Positions 8,770-17,129 of a stretch of 64,000 bases of DNA are shown here, one piece after another. A program made the position numbers and the translations under genes. Numbering within the stretch: position 1 is the stretch's first letter; each line of letters opens with the position of its first letter. Source of the DNA: an uncultured Blautia sp. (GTDB lineage Bacteria; Bacillota; Clostridia; Lachnospirales; Lachnospiraceae); NCBI GenBank assembly GCA_900542045.1, contig UQMI01000004.1, positions 38,372 through 102,371 on the forward strand, written 5' to 3'. A model generated the notes under the pieces. It did no database searches. It worked only from the letters and a program-made list of their open reading frames with translations, and was not told where the DNA came from.

Positions 8770-9840
8770 TTACTCTGCGTCTCGCAGAGCCATAACCTTT
8801 TCGTAGGATCCATACTTTCTTGCAGAATCCACCAGGGCTTTCAGATTTTCTGGTTTTGTGTTTGCGCCGATGGCGCATCCGGAACTTACAATCAGACCTT
8901 TTCCTCTGGTGGATGCAATGATCGATCTCACATTTTCCTCTACTTTATCCGGTGTTCCCAAATACAGAGGATCGCTGGGATTTACATTCCCCATCAAAAC
9001 AGTTTCTTTCGGAACCAATGTTCTGGCCCGCCCCATATCCAGCTTCCAGTCCACTTCCAGGATTTTTGCTCCGGTCGTTCCCATATCTTCGATAATTTTG
9101 GTCGTATCCCCACAGATATGTATGGAATAAGGCTTCTCCGGAGTCTGTACTGCTCCCACAACCTTCTGTTCATAAGGAAGCGCATACTTTTTATAATAAG
9201 AAGGAGCAATCAGATTCGGGCTTGCATAGGCATCCCCCATACTTGTCACATTTGCTCCGGCTTCCAGCTGTGCTTTTGCAAATGCGATGCAAACCTGTGT
9301 CGTCCACTCCAGAGCATGCTGGATCACTTCTTCCTCTTCTTCCAGCAGATCCAGCATAAAATCCTGGGTGCCGCGAAGAAGACACAGCAGATTGAACGGT
9401 CCCTGATCGGCACGGCCCATGACCATGGCTTCGTTTCCGATCTTCTCTGCAATACGGCTTGTAGTCTCCAGCCATTCCGGCAGTCTGCCATCTTTTAACG
9501 GATCCGGGATCCGAAGATCATCCACCTGGCGCAGATCTGTGATCAGCGGCTCACTTTCTTTTACCACTGCCACACTGTCGTCACGGTAAACCACTTTTGC
9601 TCCACAGGCTTCTGCCAGTGTGGAATCATCCACATCCATGATGCATCCGTCATAGCCATATTTTTCCCGGCATTCTACATGGCATTTTGCCATAACAGCA
9701 GGGTTTCTGTTTACCTGTCCAATACTGTAGCCGCCTTCATTCATGGCAAACATAAAACTCTGAGGAATAACCGGCAAATAATCCGGCACTTCACCCTGCA
9801 AAACTGCGCGTACTCTCTCAAGCGATGTCATTTCTTTCAT
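8770..9840 (-). CDS. Uroporphyrinogen decarboxylase family protein (not canonical HemE)
   Basis: A 356-aa TIM-barrel protein of the UroD/methylcobamide methyltransferase superfamily. It starts MKEMTSLERVRAVLQGEVPD and contains MGRADQGPFNLLCLLRG, HICGDTTKIIEDMG with the His/Cys pair often used for metal, and GMGNVNP-type strand MGNVNPSDPLYLGTP. It ends with an SSGCAIGANTKPENL loop typical of this branch, where a conserved Cys binds zinc. It is encoded inside a sugar operon and no tetrapyrrole genes are nearby. It therefore more likely acts in demethylation or another sugar-linked step than in haem synthesis. The start has GGAGG at 8-base spacing and overlaps the cupin gene by 23 bases. Confidence 0.82.
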   Translation of the reverse strand: MKEMTSLERVRAVLQGEVPDYLPVIPQSFMFAMNEGGYSIGQVNRNPAVMAKCHVECREKYGYDGCIMDVDDSTLAEACGAKVVYRDDSVAVVKESEPLITDLRQVDDLRIPDPLKDGRLPEWLETTSRIAEKIGNEAMVMGRADQGPFNLLCLLRGTQDFMLDLLEEEEEVIQHALEWTTQVCIAFAKAQLEAGANVTSMGDAYASPNLIAPSYYKKYALPYEQKVVGAVQTPEKPYSIHICGDTTKIIEDMGTTGAKILEVDWKLDMGRARTLVPKETVLMGNVNPSDPLYLGTPDKVEENVRSIIASTRGKGLIVSSGCAIGANTKPENLKALVDSARKYGSYEKVMALRDAE

Positions 9841-10243
9841 TTGTCAATCCTCCAACCTGACCGAATTTTTGAATTTTTTTCTGCACAGAAACCGGAAGCG
9901 CACATATGGGTTTTTCCGCCACGTGTGTGTTGGCATTTTCCGCGATCAGCACACTGCTTTCTTCCATCATCGCAATGTTATGCCAAACACCCTTTGGAAT
10001 ATTGTACGTCCTCCCTTTTTTCAGCCAGATCATCTCTAAATTTTCTATCTCATTTGCCGCGATCAGAAAAGCTTTTCCTTCCAGCAAAGTAAAGGTTTCA
10101 TCCGTATTCAAATGCATTTCCAGTTCTTTTATTTCCCCGGGAGACTGCTCCCTGGAATAATTCAACTGTGCTAACTGCCATTGCTCTGTAATCAGAAGAG
10201 GGGCAAAACCCTTGTTCTCATTATAGAGCTCCTGTATCGCCAT
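9818..10243 (-). CDS. Small cupin-domain protein
   Basis: A 141-aa single-domain cupin starting MAIQELYNENKGFAPLLITE, with the fold's two motifs visible as NTDETFTLLEGKAFLIA and GRTYNIPKGVWHNIAM. The first motif lacks the usual HxH pair (NTDE), while the second retains a histidine, so metal binding is uncertain. Strong ribosome site GGAGGTGAT. It is the first gene of the sugar operon, divergent from the AraC regulator. A role as a sugar-binding or epimerase/isomerase-like accessory is inferred only from position. Confidence 0.75.
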   Translation of the reverse strand: MAIQELYNENKGFAPLLITEQWQLAQLNYSREQSPGEIKELEMHLNTDETFTLLEGKAFLIAANEIENLEMIWLKKGRTYNIPKGVWHNIAMMEESSVLIAENANTHVAEKPICALPVSVQKKIQKFGQVGGLTNERNDIA

Positions 10244-10270
10244 CTTTTTCTATCACCTCCTGTGTTTTTT

Positions 10271-10286
10271 CTATTTTGCAAAATAG
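10271..10286. promoter_or_regulatory. 16-bp perfect palindrome in the cupin/AraC divergent region
   Basis: CTATTTTGCAAAATAG is a perfect dyad, 28 bases upstream of the cupin start and 33 bases before the araC -35 box. It could be an operator for the sugar operon. The binding protein is unknown, since AraC proteins usually bind direct repeats. Confidence 0.5.
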
Positions 10287-10318
10287 TGAATTCCGGATTT
10301 TTTTCTCAATTTTTTTTA

Positions 10319-10347
10319 TTGACTTTCGACAATGCCAATTATATTAT
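10319..10347 (+). promoter_or_regulatory. Promoter of the AraC-type regulator
   Basis: TTGACT, 17 bases, TATTAT; about 65 bases upstream of the regulator ATG, which has AAGGAG. A good sigma-A match by eye. Confidence 0.65.
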
Positions 10348-10411
10348 TAATAAAAGTATATTGCAATCATTTACATTTGCCATACAAATTTATCAATTCT
10401 AAGGAGAATTT

Positions 10412-11287
10412 ATGCACGATCCCATTAACTGGAAAGATTCCTATTACTATTCCAAAGACCGTATCGTCCTGACAAACGAACAGGTACCTGTTCCCGGTAT
10501 TCGGGTTCTGGCCCATCACCTGATGACCAGCGCTATCCCGGCCCTGGAAAGCCATTACCACGAAAACTGTTTTGAATTTACGATTATATTTGAAGGCGTC
10601 TTCACCTTTCAGGCCCAAGGGAAAAATTATACTGCCGCAGGAAACGATATTTTCGTAGCTTATCCCAACGAAGCCCACAGCACCAATCAGGTACCTCTGT
10701 CTCACGGAGAATTTTACTGGCTGCAGCTGGATGTAAGCACTGCCGAAAATCTGCTGTTTCTCAGCAAACCGGCTGCAGAAGATCTGATACGGGGCCTCCA
10801 GAATCTGAAGCGCCACATTGTAAAAGTAAGAGACAATGATATCCTCCCCCTGCTCAAAACAGCCTTTGAACTTTCCATCAGCAAGGACAGTCCCTATTTG
10901 ATCGCCAGCTACCTGCTTCTCTTTTTTAACCGCCTGATCGGGCTTTCCACCACGGAACACCCACTTTCCCGTGGAATTTACCAGGCATTAAACTACATAT
11001 ATGACAACATACAGGCAGACATTTCCCTGGAAACTTTGGCCAGATACAGTCATCTGTCCATTCCGCAGTTTAAGGTGCGCTTCAAGCAGGAAGTGGGGAT
11101 TTCCCCCCGAAGCTTTATCAATCTGCAGAAAATAGAAGCTGCAAAGCAACTTCTTCTGGAAGGTATGTCCAAAACAGAAGTGGCTTTGCAGCTTGGCTTC
11201 AATACCAGCAGCTACTTTTCTGCCGTATTCAAAAGATATACTACATTCAGCCCGTCTGAATATATCAGACGGCACCAAAATTCTTAA
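10412..11287 (+). CDS. AraC-family transcriptional regulator
   Basis: Sugar-responsive regulator, probably of the divergent operon to its left. The 291 residues have an N-terminal cupin-like effector domain (about 30-130, with ESHYHENCFEFTIIFEG). The C-terminal double helix-turn-helix spans about residues 190-288: ISLETLARYSHLS, then KTEVALQLGFNTSSYFSAVF, closing with the family SPSEYIRRH. The start has AAGGAG seven bases upstream. The 3' end overlaps the convergent hydrolase gene by 4 bases. Its ligand is unknown; the neighbouring lyxose-isomerase-like gene suggests a pentose or hexose. Confidence 0.93.
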   Translation: MHDPINWKDSYYYSKDRIVLTNEQVPVPGIRVLAHHLMTSAIPALESHYHENCFEFTIIFEGVFTFQAQGKNYTAAGNDIFVAYPNEAHSTNQVPLSHGEFYWLQLDVSTAENLLFLSKPAAEDLIRGLQNLKRHIVKVRDNDILPLLKTAFELSISKDSPYLIASYLLLFFNRLIGLSTTEHPLSRGIYQALNYIYDNIQADISLETLARYSHLSIPQFKVRFKQEVGISPRSFINLQKIEAAKQLLLEGMSKTEVALQLGFNTSSYFSAVFKRYTTFSPSEYIRRHQNS

Positions 11288-12207
11288 TACAGCTTTTTTA
11301 CAATATAAACATAAATGTCATGAAATACTTTTTCATGATCTTTTTCGTTGAGAATCTCATGCCGCATCCCCGGGTACAGCTTTCCTCTCACGTCCCGGTA
11401 CCCCCGCAGACGCATATGCTGAACCGCCTGAGCAAATTTGCGCACATTTCCCAGACAGGGATCCTCCTTACCGGAAACAAACAGAACCGGCATACCGGGA
11501 TTTTCCATGACCCAGCCATCTTCGGCATAACACTGCTCCATCAGCTGAAACAGAGCCTGATACCCATCTGCCGTAAAAGTAAAACCGCACAGCGGCGATG
11601 CATTATATTCCCGCACCACTTCCGGATCACTGCAGATCCAGCCGCTTCCATCTTTTTCTTTTGCGAACCGCGCCGCATACGCGCCAAAGGACAATGTCTC
11701 CAAAAGCCGGCTCTTATGTCTGCCCCCAAAGACTTTCTTCTGAAAGGCGGCAATACACCGCCCCAGCTTCAGCGCCGGATTCTTACTGGGCGAACCACAG
11801 ACAATCAGCATATCCATGAATCCGTCGTATTTTCTCGCAAACGCCCGCACCGCCAGGGATCCCATACTGTGTCCAAACAAGATCACCGGCATTTCCGGCC
11901 ATTGCCGGCGGATTTCCCGGTTCACCTGCAGAATATCCGAAACGATAGAATCTCCTCCGCCGCCGTACATGTACCCAAGATCTTCCGGAACTTTCACACT
12001 GGCGCCGTGACCCCGGTGATCGTGGATCACACAGGCAAACCCCCGGCGAGCCATATATTCCATAAAGGGGAGATAACGTTCTTTGTGTTCGCTCATTCCA
12101 TGGACAATCTGCATCACTCCCCGCATTTTTTCCGGCACGACTGCCAAAACCGCCAGCAAATGTCCATCATACTCCGATACGATCTGTTTTTCTATTTTCT
12201 GATACAT
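11284..12207 (-). CDS. Alpha/beta hydrolase, monoacylglycerol lipase/lysophospholipase type
   Basis: Serine hydrolase of the Hydrolase_4 type, which cleaves monoacylglycerols or lysophospholipids. The start MYQKIEKQIVSEYDG (ATG 12207, GAGG upstream) was chosen over a 27-residue upstream extension without fold features. Visible elements are the oxyanion loop QIVHGMSEHKERY, the strand CVIHDHRGHGAS, the nucleophile elbow FGHSMGS, the acid in VSGKEDPCLG and the histidine in GMRHEILNE. Length 307 aa. No signal peptide, so cytoplasmic. It lies upstream of nothing obvious and convergent with araC. Substrate is inferred from the subfamily. Confidence 0.87.
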   Translation of the reverse strand: MYQKIEKQIVSEYDGHLLAVLAVVPEKMRGVMQIVHGMSEHKERYLPFMEYMARRGFACVIHDHRGHGASVKVPEDLGYMYGGGGDSIVSDILQVNREIRRQWPEMPVILFGHSMGSLAVRAFARKYDGFMDMLIVCGSPSKNPALKLGRCIAAFQKKVFGGRHKSRLLETLSFGAYAARFAKEKDGSGWICSDPEVVREYNASPLCGFTFTADGYQALFQLMEQCYAEDGWVMENPGMPVLFVSGKEDPCLGNVRKFAQAVQHMRLRGYRDVRGKLYPGMRHEILNEKDHEKVFHDIYVYIVKKLY

Positions 12208-12321
12208 ATTGTTTCTTCCTCTCTTTCCTGGAGGCATCCCAGGTACGTTCCGCAGGCAGCAAATTTTTGCCTGCCCCTCTGCCTCCATTGCATTCCTTCT
12301 GCAAAAGCCGCCATAACAGTC

Positions 12322-14052
12322 TCACAACAGAACCGGGATCACTTTCTGTTGGCGCACATCCACCAGTCCGTAAGTAGTCAGCTTAATCTCCGGGATTACC
12401 GGAAGGCTCAGAAAAGCAAGCGTCATAAACGGATCAATTCCATCATCCACTCCCAGCTTCCTGGCTTTTTCTTTCATATCATCAATCTGCTCTGCCAGCT
12501 CACAGACCGGAAGCTCACTCATAAGCCCGCCTATGGGAAGAGCCAGAGATGCCAGCACTCTGCCATCCACTGCTATGGCCCATCCACCCTGAAGCCGCCG
12601 GATTTCATTGGCAGCTGCCGCCATATCCTGTTCATTGGTTCCTGCTACGATCAGATTATGGGAATCATGGGCCACAGAAGAAGCAATGGCTCCCTTCTTC
12701 AGACCATACCCCTGTATGTAGCCAATGCCTCTGTGACCAGTAGCCATGTGACGTTCCAGCACAGCCAGTTTCAGGACATCCTGTTCCAGCGAGATTCCGT
12801 TATTTCTCGGCACATAATCAAGAATTTTTTCTCTGGTCAGGATCTGTCCCCGCTGCAGCTGGATAACCCGCATTTTTTCCGGCTGTTTTTCCGTATTCAC
12901 AGGAAGATAAAAATCCGAACGTTCCAGCTTCTTTATATGGAAAGAATGCCGCACACTTTCCTTTAACTTTTTGTTGACCGTACCGTTTTCCACCACCAGC
13001 TTCCTGGATGGCCCATAAATCTCCTGCCCGCCTTTAATCACCTGCCGTACACGAAACGACTCCAGATCTTCCAGAACCACCAGATCCGCCCGGTATCCGG
13101 GTGCCACTGCTCCCAGTTCCTTCAGTCCAAAATACCTGGCCGTATTATAGGAAGCCATTTTCACCGCAATACAGGGATCCGCTCCAAGGGCCACCGCTTT
13201 CCGCAGGATTCCATCCATATGTCCGTCATGCAGCAGGTCACCGGGATGCTTGTCGTCAGTGACCAGCATAGAATGCTCACAATATGGAAGGGAAAACATA
13301 CCGATCAAAGCCTCCAGATTCTTCGCGGCTGTACCTTCCCGTATCATCAGCCATTGTCCTCTGGCAATCCGTTCCTTCGCTTCTTCCTCACTGGTACACT
13401 CATGATCTGACTGTACACCGGCAGTCAGATAACCGCACAGATCGTACCCGCGCAATCCTGGCGCATGCCCGTCTACCACTCGCCCTGCTTCTCTTGCATT
13501 CCGTATCTTGGCCATCACCTCCGGTTCTTCCGTCAGTGTTCCCACATAGTTCATCACTTCTGCCAGTGCCACCACCCGGGGATCGGAGTAATAAAACTGC
13601 AGATCTTCCGCTTCCAGACAGGCGCCGCTCTCATCCAGCGGAGCTGCCGGTACACAAGAAGACAAAGACAGATAGACATCCACCGGCAGGCCCGCCGTGC
13701 TTCTCAATATATAATCAATTCCATCCCGTCCGCATACATTTGCAATTTCATGGGGATCTGCGACTACTCCCGTCGTTCCATGGGGCAATACAGTCCTGGC
13801 AAATTCCGCCGGATCCATCATGGAGCTTTCCAGGTGAATGTGTCCATCCAGAAATCCCGGCGCAATAAAGGCTCCCTGGCAGTCAATTTCCTGCTTTCCT
13901 TCATAATTTCCAATTCCTACAATTCTGCCGCCGCAGACAGCTACATCTGCCTGCTCCAAAGCTTCTGTAAATACATTGACAATCCTGCCATTCTTCAGCA
14001 CAAGGTCTGCTTTTTCCAATCCTCTGGCAGCCCGGATCTGACTAACTGCCAT
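12322..14052 (-). CDS. ade: Adenine deaminase
   Basis: Converts adenine to hypoxanthine and ammonia in purine salvage. The start MAVSQIRAARGLEKADLVL at 14052 follows GGGAGG; a 43-residue in-frame upstream extension crosses a probable leader hairpin and was rejected. The 576 residues match the family length. Metal-site motifs are visible: GFLDGHIHLESSM near residue 65, GTTGVVADPHEIANV, VDGHAPGL and DHECTSEEEA. The C-terminal half carries the adenine deaminase domain with SVAHDSHNLIVAGTNEQDM. Amidohydrolase superfamily, cytoplasmic. Confidence 0.95.
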   Translation of the reverse strand: MAVSQIRAARGLEKADLVLKNGRIVNVFTEALEQADVAVCGGRIVGIGNYEGKQEIDCQGAFIAPGFLDGHIHLESSMMDPAEFARTVLPHGTTGVVADPHEIANVCGRDGIDYILRSTAGLPVDVYLSLSSCVPAAPLDESGACLEAEDLQFYYSDPRVVALAEVMNYVGTLTEEPEVMAKIRNAREAGRVVDGHAPGLRGYDLCGYLTAGVQSDHECTSEEEAKERIARGQWLMIREGTAAKNLEALIGMFSLPYCEHSMLVTDDKHPGDLLHDGHMDGILRKAVALGADPCIAVKMASYNTARYFGLKELGAVAPGYRADLVVLEDLESFRVRQVIKGGQEIYGPSRKLVVENGTVNKKLKESVRHSFHIKKLERSDFYLPVNTEKQPEKMRVIQLQRGQILTREKILDYVPRNNGISLEQDVLKLAVLERHMATGHRGIGYIQGYGLKKGAIASSVAHDSHNLIVAGTNEQDMAAAANEIRRLQGGWAIAVDGRVLASLALPIGGLMSELPVCELAEQIDDMKEKARKLGVDDGIDPFMTLAFLSLPVIPEIKLTTYGLVDVRQQKVIPVLL

Positions 14053-14085
14053 AATCCACCTCCCGTTCCGCAATTTTCTCATCCT

Positions 14086-14118
14086 CCGGAAAAGCTCCAT
14101 AGAGTATGGGGTTTCCGG
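14086..14118 (-). promoter_or_regulatory. Leader hairpin upstream of adenine deaminase
   Basis: In the ade message CCGGAAA pairs with TTTCCGG and an inner CCATA pairs with TATGG around CTC, ending about 20 bases before the ribosome site. I could not fit it to the purine or preQ1 riboswitch consensus, so it is only a candidate regulatory structure. Confidence 0.4.
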
Positions 14119-14274
14119 GTACCAAAACAATATACAAAATTCGGACTTTTGCTTTTCTTTATTATTACTGTCAGTATACATAATCCATGGCCGGGAAACA
14201 AGTATAAATCCACAGAGATATGTCCTGTCCTTATCTGATGAAAAAAGAACAGGATCTGTTTACCTTCCTATTAT

Positions 14275-14310
14275 ATAGAGAGCTGCCTCTGTCAGACAGA
14301 AAGCAGCTCT
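14275..14310 (-). terminator. Terminator downstream of the CarD-like gene
   Basis: AGAGCTGC (14279-14286) pairs with GCAGCTCT (14303-14310). It lies just past the carD stop. The T-run is weak (TATAT after the stem). Confidence 0.55.
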
Positions 14311-14322
14311 TATCGTACTTTA

Positions 14323-14820
14323 TTACTGATGAATTTTTTTCTTGATTACCTGTTCCACCTCATCTGTGGAAATTGACATGGCTACAGCAAATTCCTCCAG
14401 CAGACACTTTTTTGCCACCTGCATATAGCGTTCGTCCATGCTGGTAGCGCGTTTCCCGCGAAGCCGGCGTTCCTGCATACGATTGTAAAGGGTCTTTAAA
14501 ACCTTCATCCACTCTTCACATTCATGCTTGTCCATGGATTCCCGATACGTCTGCTCCCGCAGCTTTTCGTTTTTTATCTCCAGCTGACCCAGCCCCGGAA
14601 GACGTTCCAGAAGATCCAGAGACTGTTCTTTTGTAATAACTTTTCGCAGTGGTGATTTCTCACTCTGCACAGGAATATAGACCATCTGACTGCTGGAACG
14701 GACTGACCGCAATGTATAATACTCTTTTCCGCTCTGGAACATTCCATCCAGAACACCAATGGCCTCTACCTTGAACACGCCCTTGTTGCCATATACAACA
14801 AGTTCACCTACTTCAAACAT
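14323..14820 (-). CDS. CarD/CdnL-like RNA-polymerase-binding regulator
   Basis: CarD-family proteins bind the RNA polymerase beta lobe through a Tudor-like domain and modulate promoter opening. The N-terminal part MFEVGELVVYGNKGVFKVEA with YYTLRSV and MVYIPVQSEKSPLRKVI fits that domain. The C-terminal part (about 85-165) is helical and basic (NRMQERRLRGKRATSMDERYMQVAKK). The start at 14820 is preferred over the ATG at 14829, because the AGAGAGG ribosome site abuts the latter without spacing. About 165 residues, a usual length. Monocistronic, with a hairpin downstream. Confidence 0.88.
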   Translation of the reverse strand: MFEVGELVVYGNKGVFKVEAIGVLDGMFQSGKEYYTLRSVRSSSQMVYIPVQSEKSPLRKVITKEQSLDLLERLPGLGQLEIKNEKLREQTYRESMDKHECEEWMKVLKTLYNRMQERRLRGKRATSMDERYMQVAKKCLLEEFAVAMSISTDEVEQVIKKKIHQ

Positions 14821-15065
14821 TTCCACCATCCTCTCTGATCGATGTCTTATTGTCGGTATCCTGTTTTAGAATTGTGTCTGTGAAATAAAAGATACTAATA
14901 TTTAAAAAAGATACGAAATAAAACTGCTTCATACAGACAGCTTCCGATCCGCTGCCCATATGTACAAACAGACCAACAGGAACAAGATATCCCTGCCCGG
15001 CAATCCCTGTTAATAAGATAAATAAAAATAGAAAAAAAGGGATCTGCTGCTCTACAAATCCCATA

Positions 15066-15138
15066 AGCGATAGACGGGGCTCGAACCCGCGGTCTCGACC
15101 TTGGCAAGGTCGCGCGTTACCAACTACGCCACTATCGC
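15066..15138 (-). tRNA. tRNA-Gly (GCC anticodon)
   Basis: The reverse strand folds as a clover leaf: acceptor GCGATAG/CTATCGC, D-arm GCGTAGTTGGTAACGC, anticodon stem CGACC/GGTCG around loop TTGCCAA (anticodon GCC), T-arm with TTCGAGC loop. The 3' CCA is not encoded (the sequence continues TATGG). Sits alone between the carD-like and nitroreductase genes. Confidence 0.96.
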
Positions 15139-15260
15139 ATGTTCTAGCGGTTGTCCGCCGAACAATAGTATTATACTATACAGAAATTGGATTGTCAAAT
15201 ACTTTTTCATATTTTTTCCTTTTTGAAAATAGAAATAAGCATTTCACGTCTTCATTTTCT

Positions 15261-16070
15261 TTATATACCCGTACAGTTCCTGCCGCGTTCTTCACTCGAA
15301 AGCGACCGGTCACGTACACTGGGAATTACACTAAGCACATATTCCGAGTTTTTGAAATTCTTCTGGCTGATATCTTCCAATCGAATCAGATCCACATCCT
15401 GCCACAGTTCTTCAGCAGCTGTCATCAGATGTGAAAACATCACACCAAAATTGAACTCCCGGTACTTTCCTCTGCGGCTGCCTCCATCTACTGCAAATAC
15501 ATGAATACGGTTATCACGGATCACAAAACGCCAGGGCTGGCTGTTCATACTGGAAGGTGCCATTCTGGCTGCTTCCAGCAGCTGAATGGCCCACTGCTTC
15601 GGCTGCTCCTTACCGGCACAGATCCGTTCCAGCGGCAGCCGTCTGGCTTCTCCTCTTTCCCGGCTGCAGCCATCTTTTGCCTTTCCAAAAGCCATAAAGA
15701 TGATCAGCTGTTTGCCGTTCTTCTCCCGCAGCGCCCGAGGCACCATAGCACTGCCAAAAAAACAGCTTCCAATACCTCTGGTGGTAAGATACAGACTGAT
15801 CTGTTCCATAATGTAACCGGCATTCATCATAGCTCTGTCTTTCCTCTCGGAATAGATCGCCAGATAATACGGGGCCCGGATTCCCGGGATGCCGTATCTT
15901 CGGGAATGGACATGATTATCCAGGACAGCCACTTCTGTCTCTATCCCGGCAAATATGCTTCTTATTCCAATGTAATATTCTATGATCTCATCTAATACTT
16001 CCGCAGGGATCGCTTCCATCTGATAGCTTCGGACGGATTTTCTGGTAAAAATTGCCTCGTAAGTATTCAT
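15261..16070 (-). CDS. Nitroreductase-family FMN oxidoreductase
   Basis: A 269-aa protein starting MNTYEAIFTRKSVRSYQMEA, where TRKSVRSY is the N-terminal FMN phosphate motif of nitroreductases. AARMAPSSMNSQPWRFVI (about 168-185) is the second family motif. NAGYIMEQISLYLTTRGIGSCF is the helix normally found mid-domain, here before the SSMNSQPW motif. The arrangement, with two related half-domains, resembles the TM1586 type, in which one chain forms an internal pseudo-dimer. Substrate unknown. Monocistronic, between tRNA-Gly and a 206-base stretch (16071-16276) in which I see no gene. Confidence 0.83.
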   Translation of the reverse strand: MNTYEAIFTRKSVRSYQMEAIPAEVLDEIIEYYIGIRSIFAGIETEVAVLDNHVHSRRYGIPGIRAPYYLAIYSERKDRAMMNAGYIMEQISLYLTTRGIGSCFFGSAMVPRALREKNGKQLIIFMAFGKAKDGCSRERGEARRLPLERICAGKEQPKQWAIQLLEAARMAPSSMNSQPWRFVIRDNRIHVFAVDGGSRRGKYREFNFGVMFSHLMTAAEELWQDVDLIRLEDISQKNFKNSEYVLSVIPSVRDRSLSSEERGRNCTGI

Positions 16071-16276
16071 CTCTTCACCTTTGCTTTATGCTGCATTGAC
16101 GACATAATTATCTTTCTGTCATTTTACGTTAACATAATAGTAACATAGTTTTTTGTAAAAGCAATTCGATTTTTAGAATTTCCTGAAATTTTAAGAATAT
16201 CTTAACACTTTCTTCATTCGTCTCCGGCACATTTTCTATCCCTGCCCTGTACAGCCGGATCAGAAATTTTTTTTCG

Positions 16277-17101
16277 CTACCGTTCGGATGTATAGGGATA
16301 ATACCGCAATACATGCTCTGGATAATACTGGTCCCCATATTGCCATTGGCCGGCCGTTTCATAAAAGCTGTCGCTTTCCTGACGCATCACGCCTCCACTG
16401 GCCATCCGGGCAAATTCCGAAGCCGATTCATGAGACCATTTTTCTTCTTTTTGCTCTTTCATAAAAGCAAAATAACTGTCTGCTCCAAAATTATATCCCT
16501 GCAGCGCCAGTTCAATGGCGGAAATATCCCTGGGCCCAGATGCCTCTGCCAGGATCAGCGCATGACGCAATTCCTGAATGCCGCAGGCAATAGAATAAGA
16601 AGGGTCTGTAATTCCGTTGGGCTCTCTGGGATATTCCGTATTAAACTGCCCTTCGGAGGACTGCATCACATCCAGGCCTCTGCCCGAACTTTCCTGCATC
16701 ATGACTGCCATGATCAGATCCACATACTCTGTCATGTCATACTGATCCGCCAGTTCTTCTACTTCCGTTCTATATGCCTCGCAGGCATCACTTATCGTAT
16801 ATTCTGATTTCGGCGCATGATTCTGCTGCCGCAGATTCCATATTCCAATGCCGCACAACACCAGCAAAAGAACTGCACACACCAGTGCCATCCTTCTGCG
16901 GAACACCAGAGCCCGCCTCTGCCGCCTGGTCATCCGCCTTCCTGTTCTTCTCCTTCTGCTGCGGCCGGCAGCGGCCTGCCGCCTGGCGCGGCTTCTACGA
17001 GAAGCTGCAGAGCTTCTTCTCCTGCTTCCGGTATTCTGTCTTGCACCGGAAGCGGCAGAATACCGCGGGCCGCGTCTTGTCTGGTACTTTTCCGTACTCA
17101 T
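16277..17101 (-). CDS. Membrane-anchored lysozyme-like transglycosylase
   Basis: Probable peptidoglycan hydrolase of the lysozyme-like (CwlT/Tn916 Orf14-type) family. The first 68 residues are strikingly rich in Arg, Ser and Ala. One transmembrane segment follows (about 70-90, MALVCAVLLLVLCGIGIW). The catalytic domain begins near residue 100 and contains the signature IMAVMMQESSGRGLDVMQSSEG, whose QES glutamate is the expected acid, then YSIACGIQELRHAL and LQGYNFGADSYFAFM. Length 274 aa. The arginine-rich cytoplasmic tail is unusual and could bind nucleic acid or membrane phosphate. It lies 28 bases downstream of pepF. Confidence 0.85.
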   Translation of the reverse strand: MSTEKYQTRRGPRYSAASGARQNTGSRRRSSAASRRSRARRQAAAGRSRRRRTGRRMTRRQRRALVFRRRMALVCAVLLLVLCGIGIWNLRQQNHAPKSEYTISDACEAYRTEVEELADQYDMTEYVDLIMAVMMQESSGRGLDVMQSSEGQFNTEYPREPNGITDPSYSIACGIQELRHALILAEASGPRDISAIELALQGYNFGADSYFAFMKEQKEEKWSHESASEFARMASGGVMRQESDSFYETAGQWQYGDQYYPEHVLRYYPYTSER

Positions 17102-17129
17102 CTGTCACTCCGTTTCCTGTCATCTTTTG

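Noticed and set aside
11320..12966. A 548-codon open frame on the plus strand across the hydrolase and adenine deaminase genes
   Set aside because: It is antisense to two genes with clear catalytic motifs, and its translation has no family features.
14086..14118. Adenine deaminase leader as a purine or preQ1 riboswitch
   Set aside because: The conserved loop sequences of those classes are absent; only a generic hairpin remains.
15000..15138. tRNA-Gly as the attachment site of a nearby element
   Set aside because: No integrase, repeat of the tRNA 3' end or foreign genes adjoin it.
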